A stretch of 64,000 nt of DNA from Macrobrachium rosenbergii (GCF_040412425.1 NC_089744.1:26638501-26702500), one strand, 5' to 3'. Shown: positions 11,264 through 24,207, numbered from the stretch's first letter. Translations and numbers: made by a program. The notes: generated from the letters alone by a model not told the origin.

Positions 11264-14200
11264 GGGAAACCGAATGACTTTGATTTTGTATCTAGTAGGT
11301 TCTTACTTCTGGTTTCAGTGTTTCTATTTTTCTTACGATTTTTTAATCATATACTATTCATACCTGTGTATCCTGGATCTTGCTGGGTTGCTGCCGCCCT
11401 GTTTGCTGTGGTCTGTGGAAGAAAAGAAACCAGTGTTACTTTGGTTCATCAAGAAAACTACACAGACAGAACATGACATGTAAACTGTACATACAAAAGA
11501 CTCCTTTAAGGTTTATTCCATGACGCCCCAGGGTAGGCGAGTGGGCCTGCCTCTCCTATGGGAGAGAATCCTATTCTTTTGTTATGAGATCTAATAGGAC
11601 CCTAGGGACCGAATTCAGTAGGTAGAATTGTTACTAGTATGTAGGAAATATTAATAGTTTCTTCCAATTAATTTTGCAATGGAGAAAAAATTACGTGATG
11701 CAATGCCAATTTTAAGGTGTTACATGCTATATCTATTCGTCCAACGTTCTGAGATTTCTGAGATGTATATTTAAAACTTTCATGTAAGTCAATCGAATAT
11801 AGAAACGCAATTAATGACAGGTTGCGTGCCAAAAGGAAACTATGTAGCCTAGTTACGTCTGGGACAATCTCGACAGTGGGTATAAATCACGGCGCTTACG
11901 AGTATGTAAAGTTGGGTTTTGTCGGTTACGCCCAAAGTCTTGGTATAATTCACAGTTTTTTTTAAATCTTTTTTGCGTGTTGTTTTTACAAAGGTAATAC
12001 TTTTGGACTTCAGTTTGTTTTAGTAGTTGACTGTTGGGGTGATTGTTGGTCAAGAAAATAAGACAGTGTGACATGTCGATTATCCAACTCTCGTAGTTAT
12101 TTAATTCTCTAGATTAAACCTTTAGAAGTAGAAAAGGAACAAAATATGTAAAGTTATTAGATATGCATAAAACATGTATAACAAAGAGAAGCAGTTTCAT
12201 CAACTAAGCCTTATGTCAGACTGCATAATATCTTGTGACAACAATAAGGGGAAATTAGACGCTAGTTACTCATGATGATGTGGATGGATTTCTTTTATTA
12301 TTTTTCGTTCGACATCTTTGAAAAAACAAAAACACTTCTCCCTTTATATTGTAGTCTGTATTCTCGGGAAAGATATGGCCTCTCAAAAGAAACAAAACAT
12401 TTTATTTTCGAAATGGTGGTAAGTATTGAGGTGAAGTTGAATGTAGAATGAATTTTAGGTGAAGTGTAATGTGAAACTGGTACAGATTGCGAAGGAAAGG
12501 CAGCCGTTATTTTTTTATTTTATTTATTTTTTTTGATTTTAGAGACACTGAATATCCAGAAAATTCAGTCTTTTATGACAGTTTAATTAGTATTGGTACT
12601 GATAATGCAAAGACCACTTACGTAACAACACTTACGCCTCTATCCATGATAGTGATGAGATTTTCTAAGATGTTATGAACTGTTCAATTCAAGCACAGAA
12701 GTAACAAAGAAAAGCAGTGTAGACAGAAGGAACGAAAGCAAGAGTAGGAAGAAGCCTTCCTCGAAAGACCTAAATATTCTTACAGCAGAAGCGGAAGCAG
12801 AAGCAGAAGCTTGCTGCTGTTGCTTGCTTTCCTTACGAAGGAAAACTAATAAGTCGGTTGCATATCCTGTTGCAAGGTTGGGGAATTTCTTCATCGGGCG
12901 AATGTCAACAGAATTTTCTGGTCCTCCATTTTGGGTCTTTGCATTTTGACACCCGCCGGGTCAATGTTTGCTTGCGGGATCGTTTGCCAAGGGAAACACG
13001 ACTGTGTTGATCGTGTACGCGATATTCTGAAGGCGTCTCCCAGTCAGCTTTAACCATTCACTGCCTAGACGCTCGTGAACGGCCTTTTGGTTTTATTCTG
13101 TTCCGCCGAGTTTCAGGGTTCCTTTACAGCAGCAGTGCAGTCGAGGCCTTACCAGTTCCAGAGGGCGCCTTCTTTTTGTGGCACCGTTCAGTCTTGGAGC
13201 AGTTGTTGCAGTTCCGTTATGGCAGTGAAATGAGAATCTGAGCGATTATAGGGAGCCCTTTTTTTTTGTAGTACCGTTTTGTTTATTTTTTCCTTGCATT
13301 GAAGATCTTCAGTGTACAGTATTGGCATTGTTTTTATTATTATAACTATTTAGTTGATAACAAAAATTCCTATCAATTTCTGCAATTCACTTTCATGCTC
13401 TTTAACAATTCATAATTGTTGTTGAATTATGTTGTCAGTGAATTGCTTAAAAGTTTAGTAATTGTATTTTTAAAAGTTTCGTTCAAAATCATTTTGCTTT
13501 TCCATTGTATTTTCAAATTTGTTTCGGAAGCGTTATTTTTCTCACGTTTTCTAGTAATTGTTCATTTAGTTTTACTAGAAGAAAAAGTCTGTTTTCAAAA
13601 CTTTTTTTTTTTTTTATCTAGCATATGACCCAAATTTCTTTTGGAAACGAAAACTTCTGAGGGAACCGTACAAACGCCCTAAACTTTAACCCATTTCCTG
13701 CCACATTCAGAAACCTCACCTCGGAAGGTGGAAGCCAAGCGCCCACAAACAAAAGAAGATCGAACCATCTCTCTTCTCAGGTGCGTCAGACGCGAAGATC
13801 GAAGGCACCGGAATTTTCTTCCTCGTCGTAACGTCTAGTTCCTTTGGATATCATAAATGCAGCTGCGCCAAGAGGAAAATGTCTTGATGAACCAGGAAGG
13901 GCAATTGTTACCCACCGTTAACATCATAGAATGGGAAGAATGGAATAAACGAGGAAGAAGAAGAAGACGGAGAAGAAGAGTAAGTTGCCAACGATGATAT
14001 TTGCTGGATAGCAGCATCTAAGAGATGTGACGGCGGCATCGAAGTCAAAATAGAGGAAGAAGGAAGAGGCTCGTCTAATTAATGTCACGCGAAGTCACGA
14101 GCCAAAGGCAGTGCCTGTGGGAAGTGCGATGTCACCATCGTTTGTACCCATGTTAGACGTTATGAATTGTTTCACCGAATCCAAGAATAGTAACGTGTGT

Positions 14201-14756
14201 TGGTTAGAGGGTGTATTGATTGTTTGATCGAAAACAGCCTCCTGTCTCGTCGATAATAGCACGGGAGACAACACCTGGAATTTAATTAAAGAAGAAGATT
14301 TTCTCCAATTACTTGTTCTCTACGCAGGTCATTAAATTTTTTGGTAATGATGTCATTGCAAATATATGATTGATACAAATATTTTTCAAGTTTATTTAGG
14401 AACAACTGATGTAGTGAATCTTGGAGTATTTAGAAAATTTACCAAAGAAAGCTTAACTGGTAAACAATGACGACATATCCGTGGAAGGAGAGCCACCGTG
14501 AAAAAAATACAGTCTTTACTAAAAATCAAAGTCGTAGTTGCTGTGGAATAAAAAATAATTTAATTAGAAAAGTATAACCTGAAAGTAAATGATAATAAAA
14601 GCATTGCCGGTCATCAGTAATTGGGAAAAAAATGAAGACGATCACAATAGGTATCGTGATGTGAGCAGGAAGGAATAAAGATCAACTGTCGCATCGAATT
14701 CCTTCATGTTTCCTCCCCCTTTTTTTCTTTTAGGTTGCTCATCCATTTCACGTGCT
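11264..14756. other. Stretch with no recognised gene
   Basis: AT-rich, with a somewhat more GC-rich part at about 12890-13250. Purine-rich GAA repeats lie at 13949-13980. One splice-bounded open segment (12355-12418) is listed separately. Nothing else was recognised. Confidence 0.5.
12355..12418 (+). other. Candidate small exon, unassigned
   Basis: The acceptor is pyrimidine-rich, ending TTTATATTGTAG. The donor after GGTG is GTAAGTATT. The 64-nt segment is open in two frames; one holds an ATG in fair context (AAGATATGGCC) and would begin MASQKKQN. No family is recognised. Acceptor-donor pairs like this occur by chance in a window this size. Confidence 0.15.
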
Positions 14757-15018
14757 CTTTTTACTTAAGGTTTTGTGCAGCGTCCTTTCGGTCTCTAGCT
14801 GCAACTCCGCTCATTGCTTTAACTGTACCTCCGTTCATATTCTCTTTCTTCCATCTTACATTTCATTTCATCCTCTCCTAACAAGTTTTTCATGGTGCAG
14901 TGTGAGGGTTTCCTCCTGTTACACCTTTCAGACTTTTTTTATTCGCAGTTTCCCTTTCAGCGCTGAATGACCTCATAGGTCTCAGCGCTTGGCGTTTGGC
15001 CTAGATTTTATATTCCAA
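14757..15018 (+). mobile_element. SINE-like repeat, copy 2 (5' truncated)
   Basis: Matches the shared consensus from TTACTTAAGG onward, through AGCGCTGAATGACCTCATAG, to a degenerate tail (TATATTCC). The head hairpin region is missing. No target-site duplication was found. Confidence 0.88.
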
Positions 15019-15416
15019 TTCGCCTGCTGTTTTTCCTCCAGCTTTCCTCCTCCTCCTCCTCCAGAATCCACCTTCCTTCCTCCTATGCAGAAGGTGAGAG
15101 CAACTCCGTATGAGTTCGCATTCCAATTAACCTGTACCTAGCTGTCGCCTGCGTTGTTATCTCTTCCTATCAGAGGGAATGGGTTCACACGGCTGAGACA
15201 AATTGGAATGTCGTCTCAGCGTCCTCCTCCGTCTGCAAATCCCGTGTTAAATTCCCCTCTTAAGACCCTAAGAAGCTGGGGAAGATTCTCAAAGCATGGC
15301 AGAGTTGAAAAGTTATTTAGACGGGTAATGGTGGGGTGGCAGGGGCGGGGCCTCCCGAACCCTAATTCAGAGATGGGTGGGTTTTTGATACGGATACGAA
15401 GGGAGTTCATTGGTTA

Positions 15417-15418
<2 letters not shown>

Positions 15419-15479
<61 letters not shown>
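15419..15479. repeat. (CT)n microsatellite
   Basis: About 30 CT units. Confidence 0.98.
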
Positions 15480-15482
<3 letters not shown>

Positions 15483-15544
15483 AAAGTAGCAACTTTCTAA
15501 TATTTGTTATAGTTCTAAAGTAAAGTTACCTGTTATGTGTGTTT

Positions 15545-15621
<77 letters not shown>

Positions 15622-15629
15622 GAGAGAGA
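15545..15629. repeat. Compound (TG)n(AG)n microsatellite
   Basis: A short TG tract runs directly into AG, with one GG interruption near 15611. With the CT tract 70 bp to the left it forms inverted arms. Confidence 0.97.
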
Positions 15630-15986
15630 AATATCATTAAAGCCAAAAACTTTTAAAAATTCAATTCTGAAAATAGAATTTAAGGATCGTAATCATACTG
15701 TATTTTCATTTTTGAAATTATTTTTCTTTTCTCTTACTTTCTTCTCTCTTCTGCTTGTCTGTCTGTCCGGGAAGATTTGCGTTTGTTTCATACCACTACC
15801 CCCTAAACACCTTTATTGTTCTTTATTGTGATGTTTATTGTCATAACTTTATTATTTCAAGGTGTTTCTTTTACCTTATCTTCCATATGTTTGTGTAGTG
15901 TTTACCCTTTCATTCGGAATATAATTCTAAACGTGAAAGTAAAGATGCATGTATTTCTATATGTCTCTCTATCTATCTGTCTATCA

Positions 15987-15987
<1 letters not shown>

Positions 15988-16050
<63 letters not shown>

Positions 16051-16082
16051 TTATATATGTGTATATATATAAACATATATAA
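15988..16082. repeat. (TA)n microsatellite with imperfect right flank
   Basis: Pure TA to about 16046, then TGTG/TATA mixtures. Confidence 0.96.
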
Positions 16083-16842
16083 AACAGTATATATATAAAA
16101 ATGCGAGTTGCACGGAAGAATGGAGAACTCGACGTTATTCGTTATCCCCTTTTTGTCATTGCTAATTCAACTTGGCATCCGTGCCAGTCAGCTGTTCGCA
16201 TGTCAGGACTACTATACAAATTCACACTAGAGTTGTTTCCCTTTTCATGGAAAACATTTCGCCGTTATTATCTAAATTAGAGTGTTACTCTTTCAGTATT
16301 ATGCTGATTTTTCTGTTATTTATTTTAACATCAGAAAATATTTGCATTTTGATAATGCATATTTGTCATTAGTACATAACTCTACTTTTCAAGAAAAAAG
16401 TTTCAAGCGTATGGAATATTTGTCCTTATCTTCAGCTTTTCAAAATCAGAGGAGCAACTAGTTATGGAATTCTTATTGTAAATGATGAAACCAAATTATA
16501 CAGAATTTAAGTGCTATTCTTTGACATCATTTAGTATTGTGTACCGACAGAATGGATAAAAAATGAAGTTTTCGATAAAGGTATTTGTGGAATGAAAGGG
16601 TAATTCAATATAAAGAGAACTACATAGAGAGAGAGGTATTGTAAAAGACCATAAGTGTGCGTTTAAAAAGGCCGCATCGTAGCGCCTGTCCGTGTTGGAC
16701 ATTTATGGAAAAATAATGAATGCCTGTGATGGAAATGTGGCAGTGAAGATGCCAGTGCATTCAAGTATTCCTATGGCATCCTGGCACGTTTCTTAAACAG
16801 GTAAGTTATAGTGGACACTGTACTGAGAATCTCTGTCGTTTC

Positions 16843-16844
<2 letters not shown>

Positions 16845-16914
<70 letters not shown>
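16845..16914. repeat. (AG)n microsatellite
   Basis: About 35 AG units. Confidence 0.98.
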
Positions 16915-16919
<5 letters not shown>

Positions 16920-19136
16920 CAGATTGTGCCTCTTAACTTCTGAACATTGGAAGTTTTTGAAAGTCTTCCTCTCGAGAAGGCGACGTGAACTCGAGCAGAC
17001 ATTTTGGATGATCAGAGGAAATCGGGAATCAGAACCGTTCTTAAGTGTTGGTTTAAACAATGATCGGTTACCACCGTAAAAAAAAATAATTCAAAACTAA
17101 GAAAAAATGCGGATAGTTATTTTACTAACTGTCGATTGCTGGACACCTTGATATTTCTTAGCGAAAAAACAGAATGTCGTTAGTTATTTTACTGGGAGCT
17201 GAGTTCACGTCTGCATGTTAATTCATACTGAACGTTAGGAAAACATTGAAAATACTTATTTTACCAACAGTCGAGTGTAAGACAGTAGTAAATCATACTG
17301 AATCATACTGTTCTCGGATTTCCTTACATAATAAGGAATGGTTTCAGCTACTTTGTTCTCATTTTCAGTATGTACAATCTCAGCTGGGCTTGTAAATTCC
17401 GGTTCCGGAAGAGAAACAGTAAAGGGATGTAGAGAAATATTTTTTATTTCCTCAGGGTTACTACTTTTCTGCTTTTTTAAAACTTATTAAGTTTTTTTTT
17501 ATTTATCCTTCTGGTGATGCGCTCAGGACAATACCATTCATCTTGTTCCTCCTCCTCATCTTGGCAGATGCCTTCCAGCGGAGGAAGAAGTCATCCTTGA
17601 AAAGGTCACCTCATGGTTATGCAACCCAGTTTTGAATTCGCTAAGAAGCTTTTGAGTTACGCACAGTGATGCCTGGAGGGTGGCCGCTTGCTACCGGGTA
17701 TGATGATCCTGTGTTGCAATAAGCGTTTTGTGACAGAAATAAGATTTTAAAGTTTTTCTGTTGAAGAGCGGGATTTGTTCAGTGGAATTTTTGTTTTTAT
17801 GATTTCTGAGACATCAGCTGACATTCATTTCAAATTAGTTTATCTGATCATAATAAAAAGAATAGATAAGAGTTGATTATAATCCGAAATGATAGCCGTT
17901 TACCTCCCACTAACTGGAAATTACGTGCGCTTCACTAAAATGAATTTTTCGGAAAACTTCATAGCATAAGACTTAATGGTCCTGTGATCTCGCAAAAGGC
18001 CGTTAAGATCGCCCAAAACACAAAGGCTCAAGTAGATAAAGTTTACGAAGCGCGTCAGAAATCTCTTCATTGTACAAAAGCAGCAATTCACAAAGGGAAC
18101 CTTAGACTTTGGGCTTAGTAACGCGAACCTACATAGGAAGTGAAAGGGGAGATAGTGTTTGAGGAAAAGCAAGATAGAGAAAAAGAAAAAAGAAAGATAA
18201 AGATAGAGAAAAAGACAAGAAAAAAGAAAGTTTAAGAAAAAACTCTAGACTGGCCAGAAATTAATCAAAATTCTTGAATAGGATCGGAAATCATTTCGGC
18301 ATACTTTTGTTCCAGGTTAATTGAATTGAACCGTTGAAAAAAAGCAAAAGAAATGTAAATGAAAAACTCTTGCTTGTTGGAAACCTCAGTTGGTTAACTC
18401 TCATAAGAACTTTTCTTCATCGGATTTGGTAAATATTCCGAAAGTTTTTCCTTTTCTCTTTTTGTACATCTGTTTGGGAATGTTCTTTCTTTACTTTCGC
18501 TGATGAGAAAGAAAGTTTTCCTGTCAGAAGTCTTTAAAAGAATTCCACCAGTCTGAATTAGATGAAATAATTTTTTTCCTTTTTAATATATTGAAGTCAA
18601 TGTTCTTTGAGTTCATGAAGGAAATCCTTGTTATGGTAAGCGGTCTTTGTCTTCCTTTTGCCTATCCTGCTCTGGTATTCGCTTTATTCTTTTGTTCTCA
18701 ACGATTTCCATATATCACCATCACTCAAGAAGCGATGCTATCTCCTCCTCTGTTGACTCCTTTTGGGTCAGAACATTCGTAACTGTTCCTCTGATTGCAT
18801 TCTTAGATTACCGTTCCCATCGGCCTTTGTTAAGTAATAATAGTTGTTACAATTTACAGAGGTAATAATTGAAGGGAGCGCTTGAAGTTGAAACAGATAT
18901 TGAAAAAACTAGTGTTGATTTTATTGGTAAACGATTTGGGACCATTGGAAGACGATAAATAATTTTGTCAACATCGTCAATTTTATTCATTCTGCCAGAA
19001 TGAATGTCTTCATTTTCTTACGGGCTAATTGCGGTGAGGAGTAATGAGTATTAATGGCATGCTACTTATGAGACCAACTTATAATGGAAACTAGAAAAGT
19101 AAAATCATCTCATTAATTTTACGAGTATATGGGTAC

Positions 19137-19139
<3 letters not shown>

Positions 19140-19207
<68 letters not shown>

Positions 19208-19208
19208 C
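19140..19208. repeat. (GA)n microsatellite
   Basis: About 34 units with one GC interruption. Confidence 0.97.
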
Positions 19209-19562
19209 TCAGTGAAAGTTAGCTTTCCTTTGCTCAGGTAATATATCATTCCTTTTCACTTGTTTTGAAGCGTCAGTAAAAAACCTCCCTTACATATTTA
19301 ATAACCCTTTCTTTTGTAATTCACATGAAAGAGCTCTTTTTCGTTTTGAATATTTGATAATTACTCTACTCTCCACATTACTAATGTACAATGATGTCTT
19401 TCATAACCCTTTTACTTGGAGCATAACATTTTATATTCGTCATGGAAGGAGGGTTAAAATTTTATAGCTGTAAGCCTTAGAGAGAAAGATAATTATTTTT
19501 GCTTGAAAAGAGGTGCTGATGAATAAAGGATTTATGCAGAATATCAGCGGGACTTTATGGCA

Positions 19563-19564
<2 letters not shown>

Positions 19565-19632
<68 letters not shown>

Positions 19633-19746
19633 CTGATCAACACATCTGTGTCAGGCGAGAAGGCTAGTAGTGTTCCTTCAACATTATGTTGGTTTGATTC
19701 CTCCTGCAAATGTTTAAGGAAGAGTCGCCTGGTCTTGCAGTAGAAG

Positions 19747-19823
<77 letters not shown>
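19565..19823. repeat. Two (AG)n tracts separated by about 118 bp
   Basis: AG tracts at 19565-19630 and 19748-19823, both in the same orientation. Confidence 0.97.
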
Positions 19824-19825
<2 letters not shown>

Positions 19826-21055
19826 ATTAGGGGCGATGGAATTGTGGGAAAGTCAAATAGCTAATTAGAAACAGAGGTAGAAAAGAATTCATGTTAGCAC
19901 TTGTAAATGTGAAGACAATAATGACTATCAATGAGAACACAAAGTCAAAATGCTAAAAGAACAGTGAGAAGAGTGCAGACTTAGTGAAGAATATGAACGA
20001 ATCGAAGTAAAGATTATGATTAGAAAGGAGAATACTAGCAGTTAAAGAAACCAAATTAGAAGGTTTCAGGTCATACAAATATGTAAAGAATAAATCAAGA
20101 AGTGAAATGATGCTGCGTTTTTGAAAGAGAAATGAAAAGGCAGAACAGATGTAAAGTAAGCAACATTATTATCAGAATAAAAATAAGCAAAGGGAACAAT
20201 ACAAAACAAAAATATGAGAGGATTAAAGACAATAATGGGAGCAGAATTGGTTGATGAACATGACCAAACTAAATCCAAGAATAAAATGAGATTGTCAATT
20301 GATTGATTATTCTATTTATTACTAACTTTTCATTGCCGTTGTAGAACTGGAAAAAGCTATGCTGAAAATTAACAAAAAGCAAAGCGAAATTTATTCATGC
20401 TGTTGAATCGACATCGACACCGCAGTTTTACTCAGTCAGGTACATATGAACAGGAAGAGAGAAATTTACTGGATATTTTACTAGTATTCCTACAATCTTC
20501 ACCTTATATTCTCTGCCTATCCTGTTTTGACTTCGACTAACACGAGCGAGTTATTTATTTTTTATGCAATTTGACCTGATTATGATTCCCGTGAATGGAC
20601 GATCATGTTGGTTCAGGTATTATTTGGAGTAAACAAAAGAGAATCGTCGAAGGGCAAATTCTGAGTAAATATTGATCATTGCGTATTTTCGTGAAGGTAT
20701 TTTCTTTTCTCTATTCATCTTCGTTGATCGTTTGCTTCAGCAATTTATTCTTTGATCAGAAATATTGCTGTGAAACGTATTGGTAACCAGTGACCGTCGA
20801 GTTGTATATTGTATAAGAGTGCCTGCATTAGTCGTTTTTTTCTCAGCACGAAATTACAGCCAAAGCCTTAATTTTTGTAAAACTCGCAAGGTTATAACCA
20901 TTTTAATAATGTTTTTTTCTATTTTTTGCTTTCCTAGGCGTATTTTCGTGGGAAATATACGAATACTGTAGTTTAGTTAATAACAACTGTCTAAGGCTTT
21001 AAATACAGACTATATATATAGTATATATATAGATATATCTTTCCTTTTCTTTCTC

Positions 21056-21107
21056 TGACCATATACACACACACACATATATATGTGTGTGTGTGTGTGT
21101 GTGGTCA
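21056..21107. repeat. Palindrome TGACCA-(AC)n-(AT)n-(GT)n-TGGTCA
   Basis: TGACCA at 21056-21061 is the inverse complement of TGGTCA at 21102-21107. The interior runs from AC through AT to GT, so the whole 52 bp can fold into one hairpin. Confidence 0.85.
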
Positions 21108-21148
21108 GCAAAGTTAAAGGAAAGATGCACCATGAAAGTAAATTGAGG

Positions 21149-21149
<1 letters not shown>

Positions 21150-21215
<66 letters not shown>

Positions 21216-21216
21216 T
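21150..21216. repeat. (ATT)n microsatellite
   Basis: About 22 ATT units, 220 bp beyond the 3' end of the retrotransposon remnant on the minus strand. Confidence 0.97.
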
Positions 21217-21432
21217 AGAAGATGAACCCTATTCAAATGGAACAAGAAGCCAGGAACCTTTATCATGAAATTGAAGCTTACAAAGAATCTGGTGTTCATA
21301 TGAAAGAGGAAACATACGGTGATAGGAAATACAGAAAGACGAGATCAGTTATTAGAGAGGAGAAATATAAAAAATTAGTAAATAAATAAATTAAAAATGT
21401 AAGTTAATTATTAAAATACAAGGCGAATAGTT

Positions 21433-21937
21433 TTAGGGCAGTAATGCATTGCGTCTTCGCTTGAAATTTTGAAGCTCCAGTTGCGCAACATCCTTAGGGA
21501 GACTGTTCCACAGTTCAAGGGTGTGAGGAATACAAGACTTCTGGTACTGAAAAGTACGACAGCGAGGCACATTTACTGCATGATGGTGCTGCTGTTCAGC
21601 AAATATGGTTGCTCTCGGTAGGACAAGAGAATCAGAGATCAACTGTGAATGTGAAAGATCTCGGTTCGTATACAACTTCTGAAAAATTTACAAACAAGAG
21701 ACCATCCGTCGATGGTCCAAGCCATAACTGCTGATGTTAGGAAACAGAAACCTACCACAACGACCCACTCCATCTAAAAGAGATAAATCTCTGGCAGAAG
21801 CAGACATCTACACCGGAAGTAATCTAGCTAAGGAAGGACAAATGGCCTACGAAAGGTTGCACTGATTATATCCGTTATAAATGTATGAGGCCTTACGTAC
21901 AAGACCTATCTTCCGTGCGGCGTTTGCTGACACTTTC
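21433..21937 (-). mobile_element. Non-LTR retrotransposon remnant, end of reverse transcriptase ORF
   Basis: The rightmost part reads SANAARKIGLVRKASYIYNG before a stop. A middle block contains LLDGVGRCGRF and GLDHRRMVSCL before another stop. The last 80 codons (21675-21433) hold VPRCRTFQYQKSCIPHTLEL and WNSLPKDVAQLELQNFKRRR, then a stop. This order (KLGLLRK-like, LDRVVR-like, HRRM, VPRCRT, LWNSLP..V.....FKR) is the C-terminal signature of LINE reverse transcriptases common in animals. In-frame stops and frame changes between the blocks show it is dead. The 5' part is missing. The clade cannot be assigned from this fragment. Confidence 0.85.
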
Positions 21938-21943
21938 AGTAGA

Positions 21944-21950
<7 letters not shown>

Positions 21951-22021
<71 letters not shown>
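21951..22021. repeat. (TA)n microsatellite
   Basis: About 35 TA units between the retrotransposon remnant and the hairpin satellite. Confidence 0.97.
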
Positions 22022-22024
<3 letters not shown>

Positions 22025-22060
22025 CCGATAATCCTCTTGTATTAATCTAGATGACCGCCA

Positions 22061-22620
22061 GAAGCAGGAAGCATATCTTCTCTATTATCCCTTTGAAAGA
22101 AATTCCTGTAGTACAAGACAGTCGTCATTAGGTACATAGCCGAATATCTAGATGTAGTCCAACTAGAAGATCGACATCTTTGAGAATAGACCTACATATC
22201 TGACCATGTGCCCATATAACACAACGCTTGTACAGGATAAATCTTCATAAAAGGAACAGCATACTAGAATAACGTAAACTTCTTCCCTCTGCGCAGCCGG
22301 TCACCTAGATATTCCAGCTACCAGGTATTGGGTATCTAGTAGTTTTGTTGGAATGATCTAGAAAATATGTTTAGATATGCAACCATGTGCCCACATCATA
22401 AATCTCTTGTACAAGAGAAATCCCTATAAAAGGCACAGGATACTAGAAGAAACTAAGTTTCTTACCTCTGCACAGCCGGTCACCTAGATTATTCAGGAAG
22501 AACTACTAGATTGTGAATATCTAGTAGTTCTGTATGAATAATCTGGCAACTAAATGTAGACATTCGACCCTGTGCCCACAAGAAAAAGAACTTGCACAAG
22601 AGAAATTCTCATCAAAGGCA
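22061..22620. repeat. Tandem repeat of about 180 bp, about 3 divergent units, with hairpins
   Basis: A box like ACCATGTGCCCA recurs at about 22203, 22382 and 22567 (spacings 179 and 185 bp). Shared blocks per unit are TTGTACAAGAGAAAT-like, AGGCACAGCATACTAGAA-like, CTCTGCACAGCCGGTCACCT and TATCTAGTAGTT. A degraded further unit extends left to about 22061. Each unit carries an inverted repeat, listed separately for the best one. No protein coding is evident. Confidence 0.85.
22484..22546. repeat. Long hairpin inside the 180-bp repeat
   Basis: Arms 22484-22511 and 22519-22546 pair at 24 of 28 positions: AGAACTACTAGAT and AGATTATTCA pair perfectly with the right arm, separated by a 3x3 internal mismatch. 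The loop is 7 nt (TGTGAAT). The unit to the left has a weaker hairpin at the same place (about 22304-22361). Confidence 0.85.
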
Positions 22621-23318
22621 CAGCATACTAAAAAAAAAAGCTGAGCTGCTTCCCTCTGCACACCCATGGAGCCGAACTCTTGACACGGCGTGTTTAAACA
22701 CATTAAGGATTCCGCGGAGCCCGAATTCTTACGGACTTGAAGTCTGAAGACATAGAAGACTCAGTGAAGAAGAGGCACTGACGACTCTAAATGTAAATGG
22801 AAATGGAATCATATTAGATTGAAATACACAGCGATTTAGAAAAAATAACAAGCAGTATCACTTCAGGGGCTGATTGAATTGCTGAAGTTCGTATGTACAC
22901 AGACGAAAACGAATGGCCGCACAATTCCAAAGATTTCATTGGCGCTTAAGACAAGTCACGTAAGCTACTATCCAGCAAACAAGATTTATTAAAAAAGTTA
23001 TAACGCAATTTCTAAAGAAAAAAAAAAAAAAAATTTTTATTGAAGAATTTTTCGTAACGCGTTAACCAGAAGTAGTGGGAAACCATGAAGAATAATTGTG
23101 CGGATAGTTTTGTATACTTCCTTTTATATATGTGCCCCAGCTTGACGCCTCTTTTATTTGTACTCGTACCTGTTGCTATTGTATCATCTTTATGGTCACA
23201 TTCGTAAAGTTTACATATTTCGCTCTATGTAAAAGGAAAGTTTTGAGCTTACACATTACCAGAATGCACACAGACACACACATGTATGTATGTATGTATA
23301 TGCATATTCATACACACG

Positions 23319-23319
<1 letters not shown>

Positions 23320-23372
<53 letters not shown>
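23320..23372. repeat. (TC)n microsatellite
   Basis: About 26 TC units, preceded by a TATG/CACA mixture. Confidence 0.97.
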
Positions 23373-23376
<4 letters not shown>

Positions 23377-23565
23377 ATTGCTCCAGAATGTAAACGAAAA
23401 AAGTTCTAATTTCATGGAGGAATGCTAATGAATATAATGTCTCTCAATGCTGCATTTAGACTCTTCGTATTGTGAGAGTGAATGACGCTTACATAATAGA
23501 TTTTCCAAGAGCGCATTTAGTGCAGCACTTCTCGTGAGGGAATTTTTGTTCGTAACAATCAAGCT

Positions 23566-23602
23566 ATTCTTTGTTACATATTAAATGATCCTTATCTTTT
23601 AG

Positions 23603-23649
<47 letters not shown>

Positions 23650-23697
23650 GTCACACTGCTGTTCTTTGTTACATATGAAATGATACTTATCGTTTAG

Positions 23698-23768
<71 letters not shown>

Positions 23769-23790
23769 GACACGCTGCAGTAGGAACTGG
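23566..23790. repeat. Tandem duplication carrying (ATT)n tracts
   Basis: TTCTTTGTTACATATNAAAT starts at about 23567 and again at about 23662 (period 95). Each copy is followed by an (ATT)n tract (23603-23649 and 23698-23768) and a TGTCACACTGCT or TGACACGCTGCA end. Confidence 0.9.
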
Positions 23791-24122
23791 GGAATGAATA
23801 AATTTTTTCCATGAATCTTTGATTTTTAAAGGGAAAAAATGGACGCCAAAAGATCTTTGGCAAAAGATTCAGCGTATAACGAACCATCATCAATATTCCC
23901 GGTACCATACTGATTTAAAAGCTGTTTTGAACATCCACCGGAATCTCAAAATTGGTCTTATTTTTTTCGACTTGAATTTAGTCTCCCCCGTAGAGCATCA
24001 AAGGCGGTGGTACCATATGTTTCTTTTCTTTCTAGAAAATGGGAAGGTCTACAAAGCATGATCTTATGACCATTTCTTTTTGATGTCTGAACAGTAATCT
24101 TTTCTGGTTCCATGTTATATGT

Positions 24123-24128
<6 letters not shown>

Positions 24129-24204
<76 letters not shown>
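24129..24204. repeat. (AG)n microsatellite
   Basis: About 37 units. Confidence 0.98.

Positions 24205-24207
<3 letters not shown>

Larger units (their letters stand above)
15019..21149. other. Stretch with no recognised gene, microsatellite-rich
   Basis: Seven long dinucleotide tracts lie here, plus a (CCT)n run at about 15046-15063. No coding similarity was seen on either strand. Confidence 0.55.

Noticed and set aside
11109..11483. 124-codon plus-strand open frame
   Set aside because: It overlaps SINE-like copy 1; the N-terminal half is the repeat translated, and the rest has no recognisable similarity.
12673..12894. Minus-strand frame with QQQQASASASASA
   Set aside because: It is a short GCAGAA-type repeat; no hydrophobic signal at the N-terminus and no family recognised.
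13835..14017. Minus-strand frame beginning MLLSSKYHRWQLTLLLRLLL, considered as the missing orcokinin signal-peptide exon
   Set aside because: The hydrophobic run is a GAA-type simple repeat on the other strand, and the only phase-1 donor is a weak GTAACA.
23819..24061. Possible Tc1/mariner transposase tail (WTPKDLWQKIQ, LKAVLN)
   Set aside because: Only two short resemblances in an 80-codon frame, no inverted terminal repeats nearby, and no catalytic motif.
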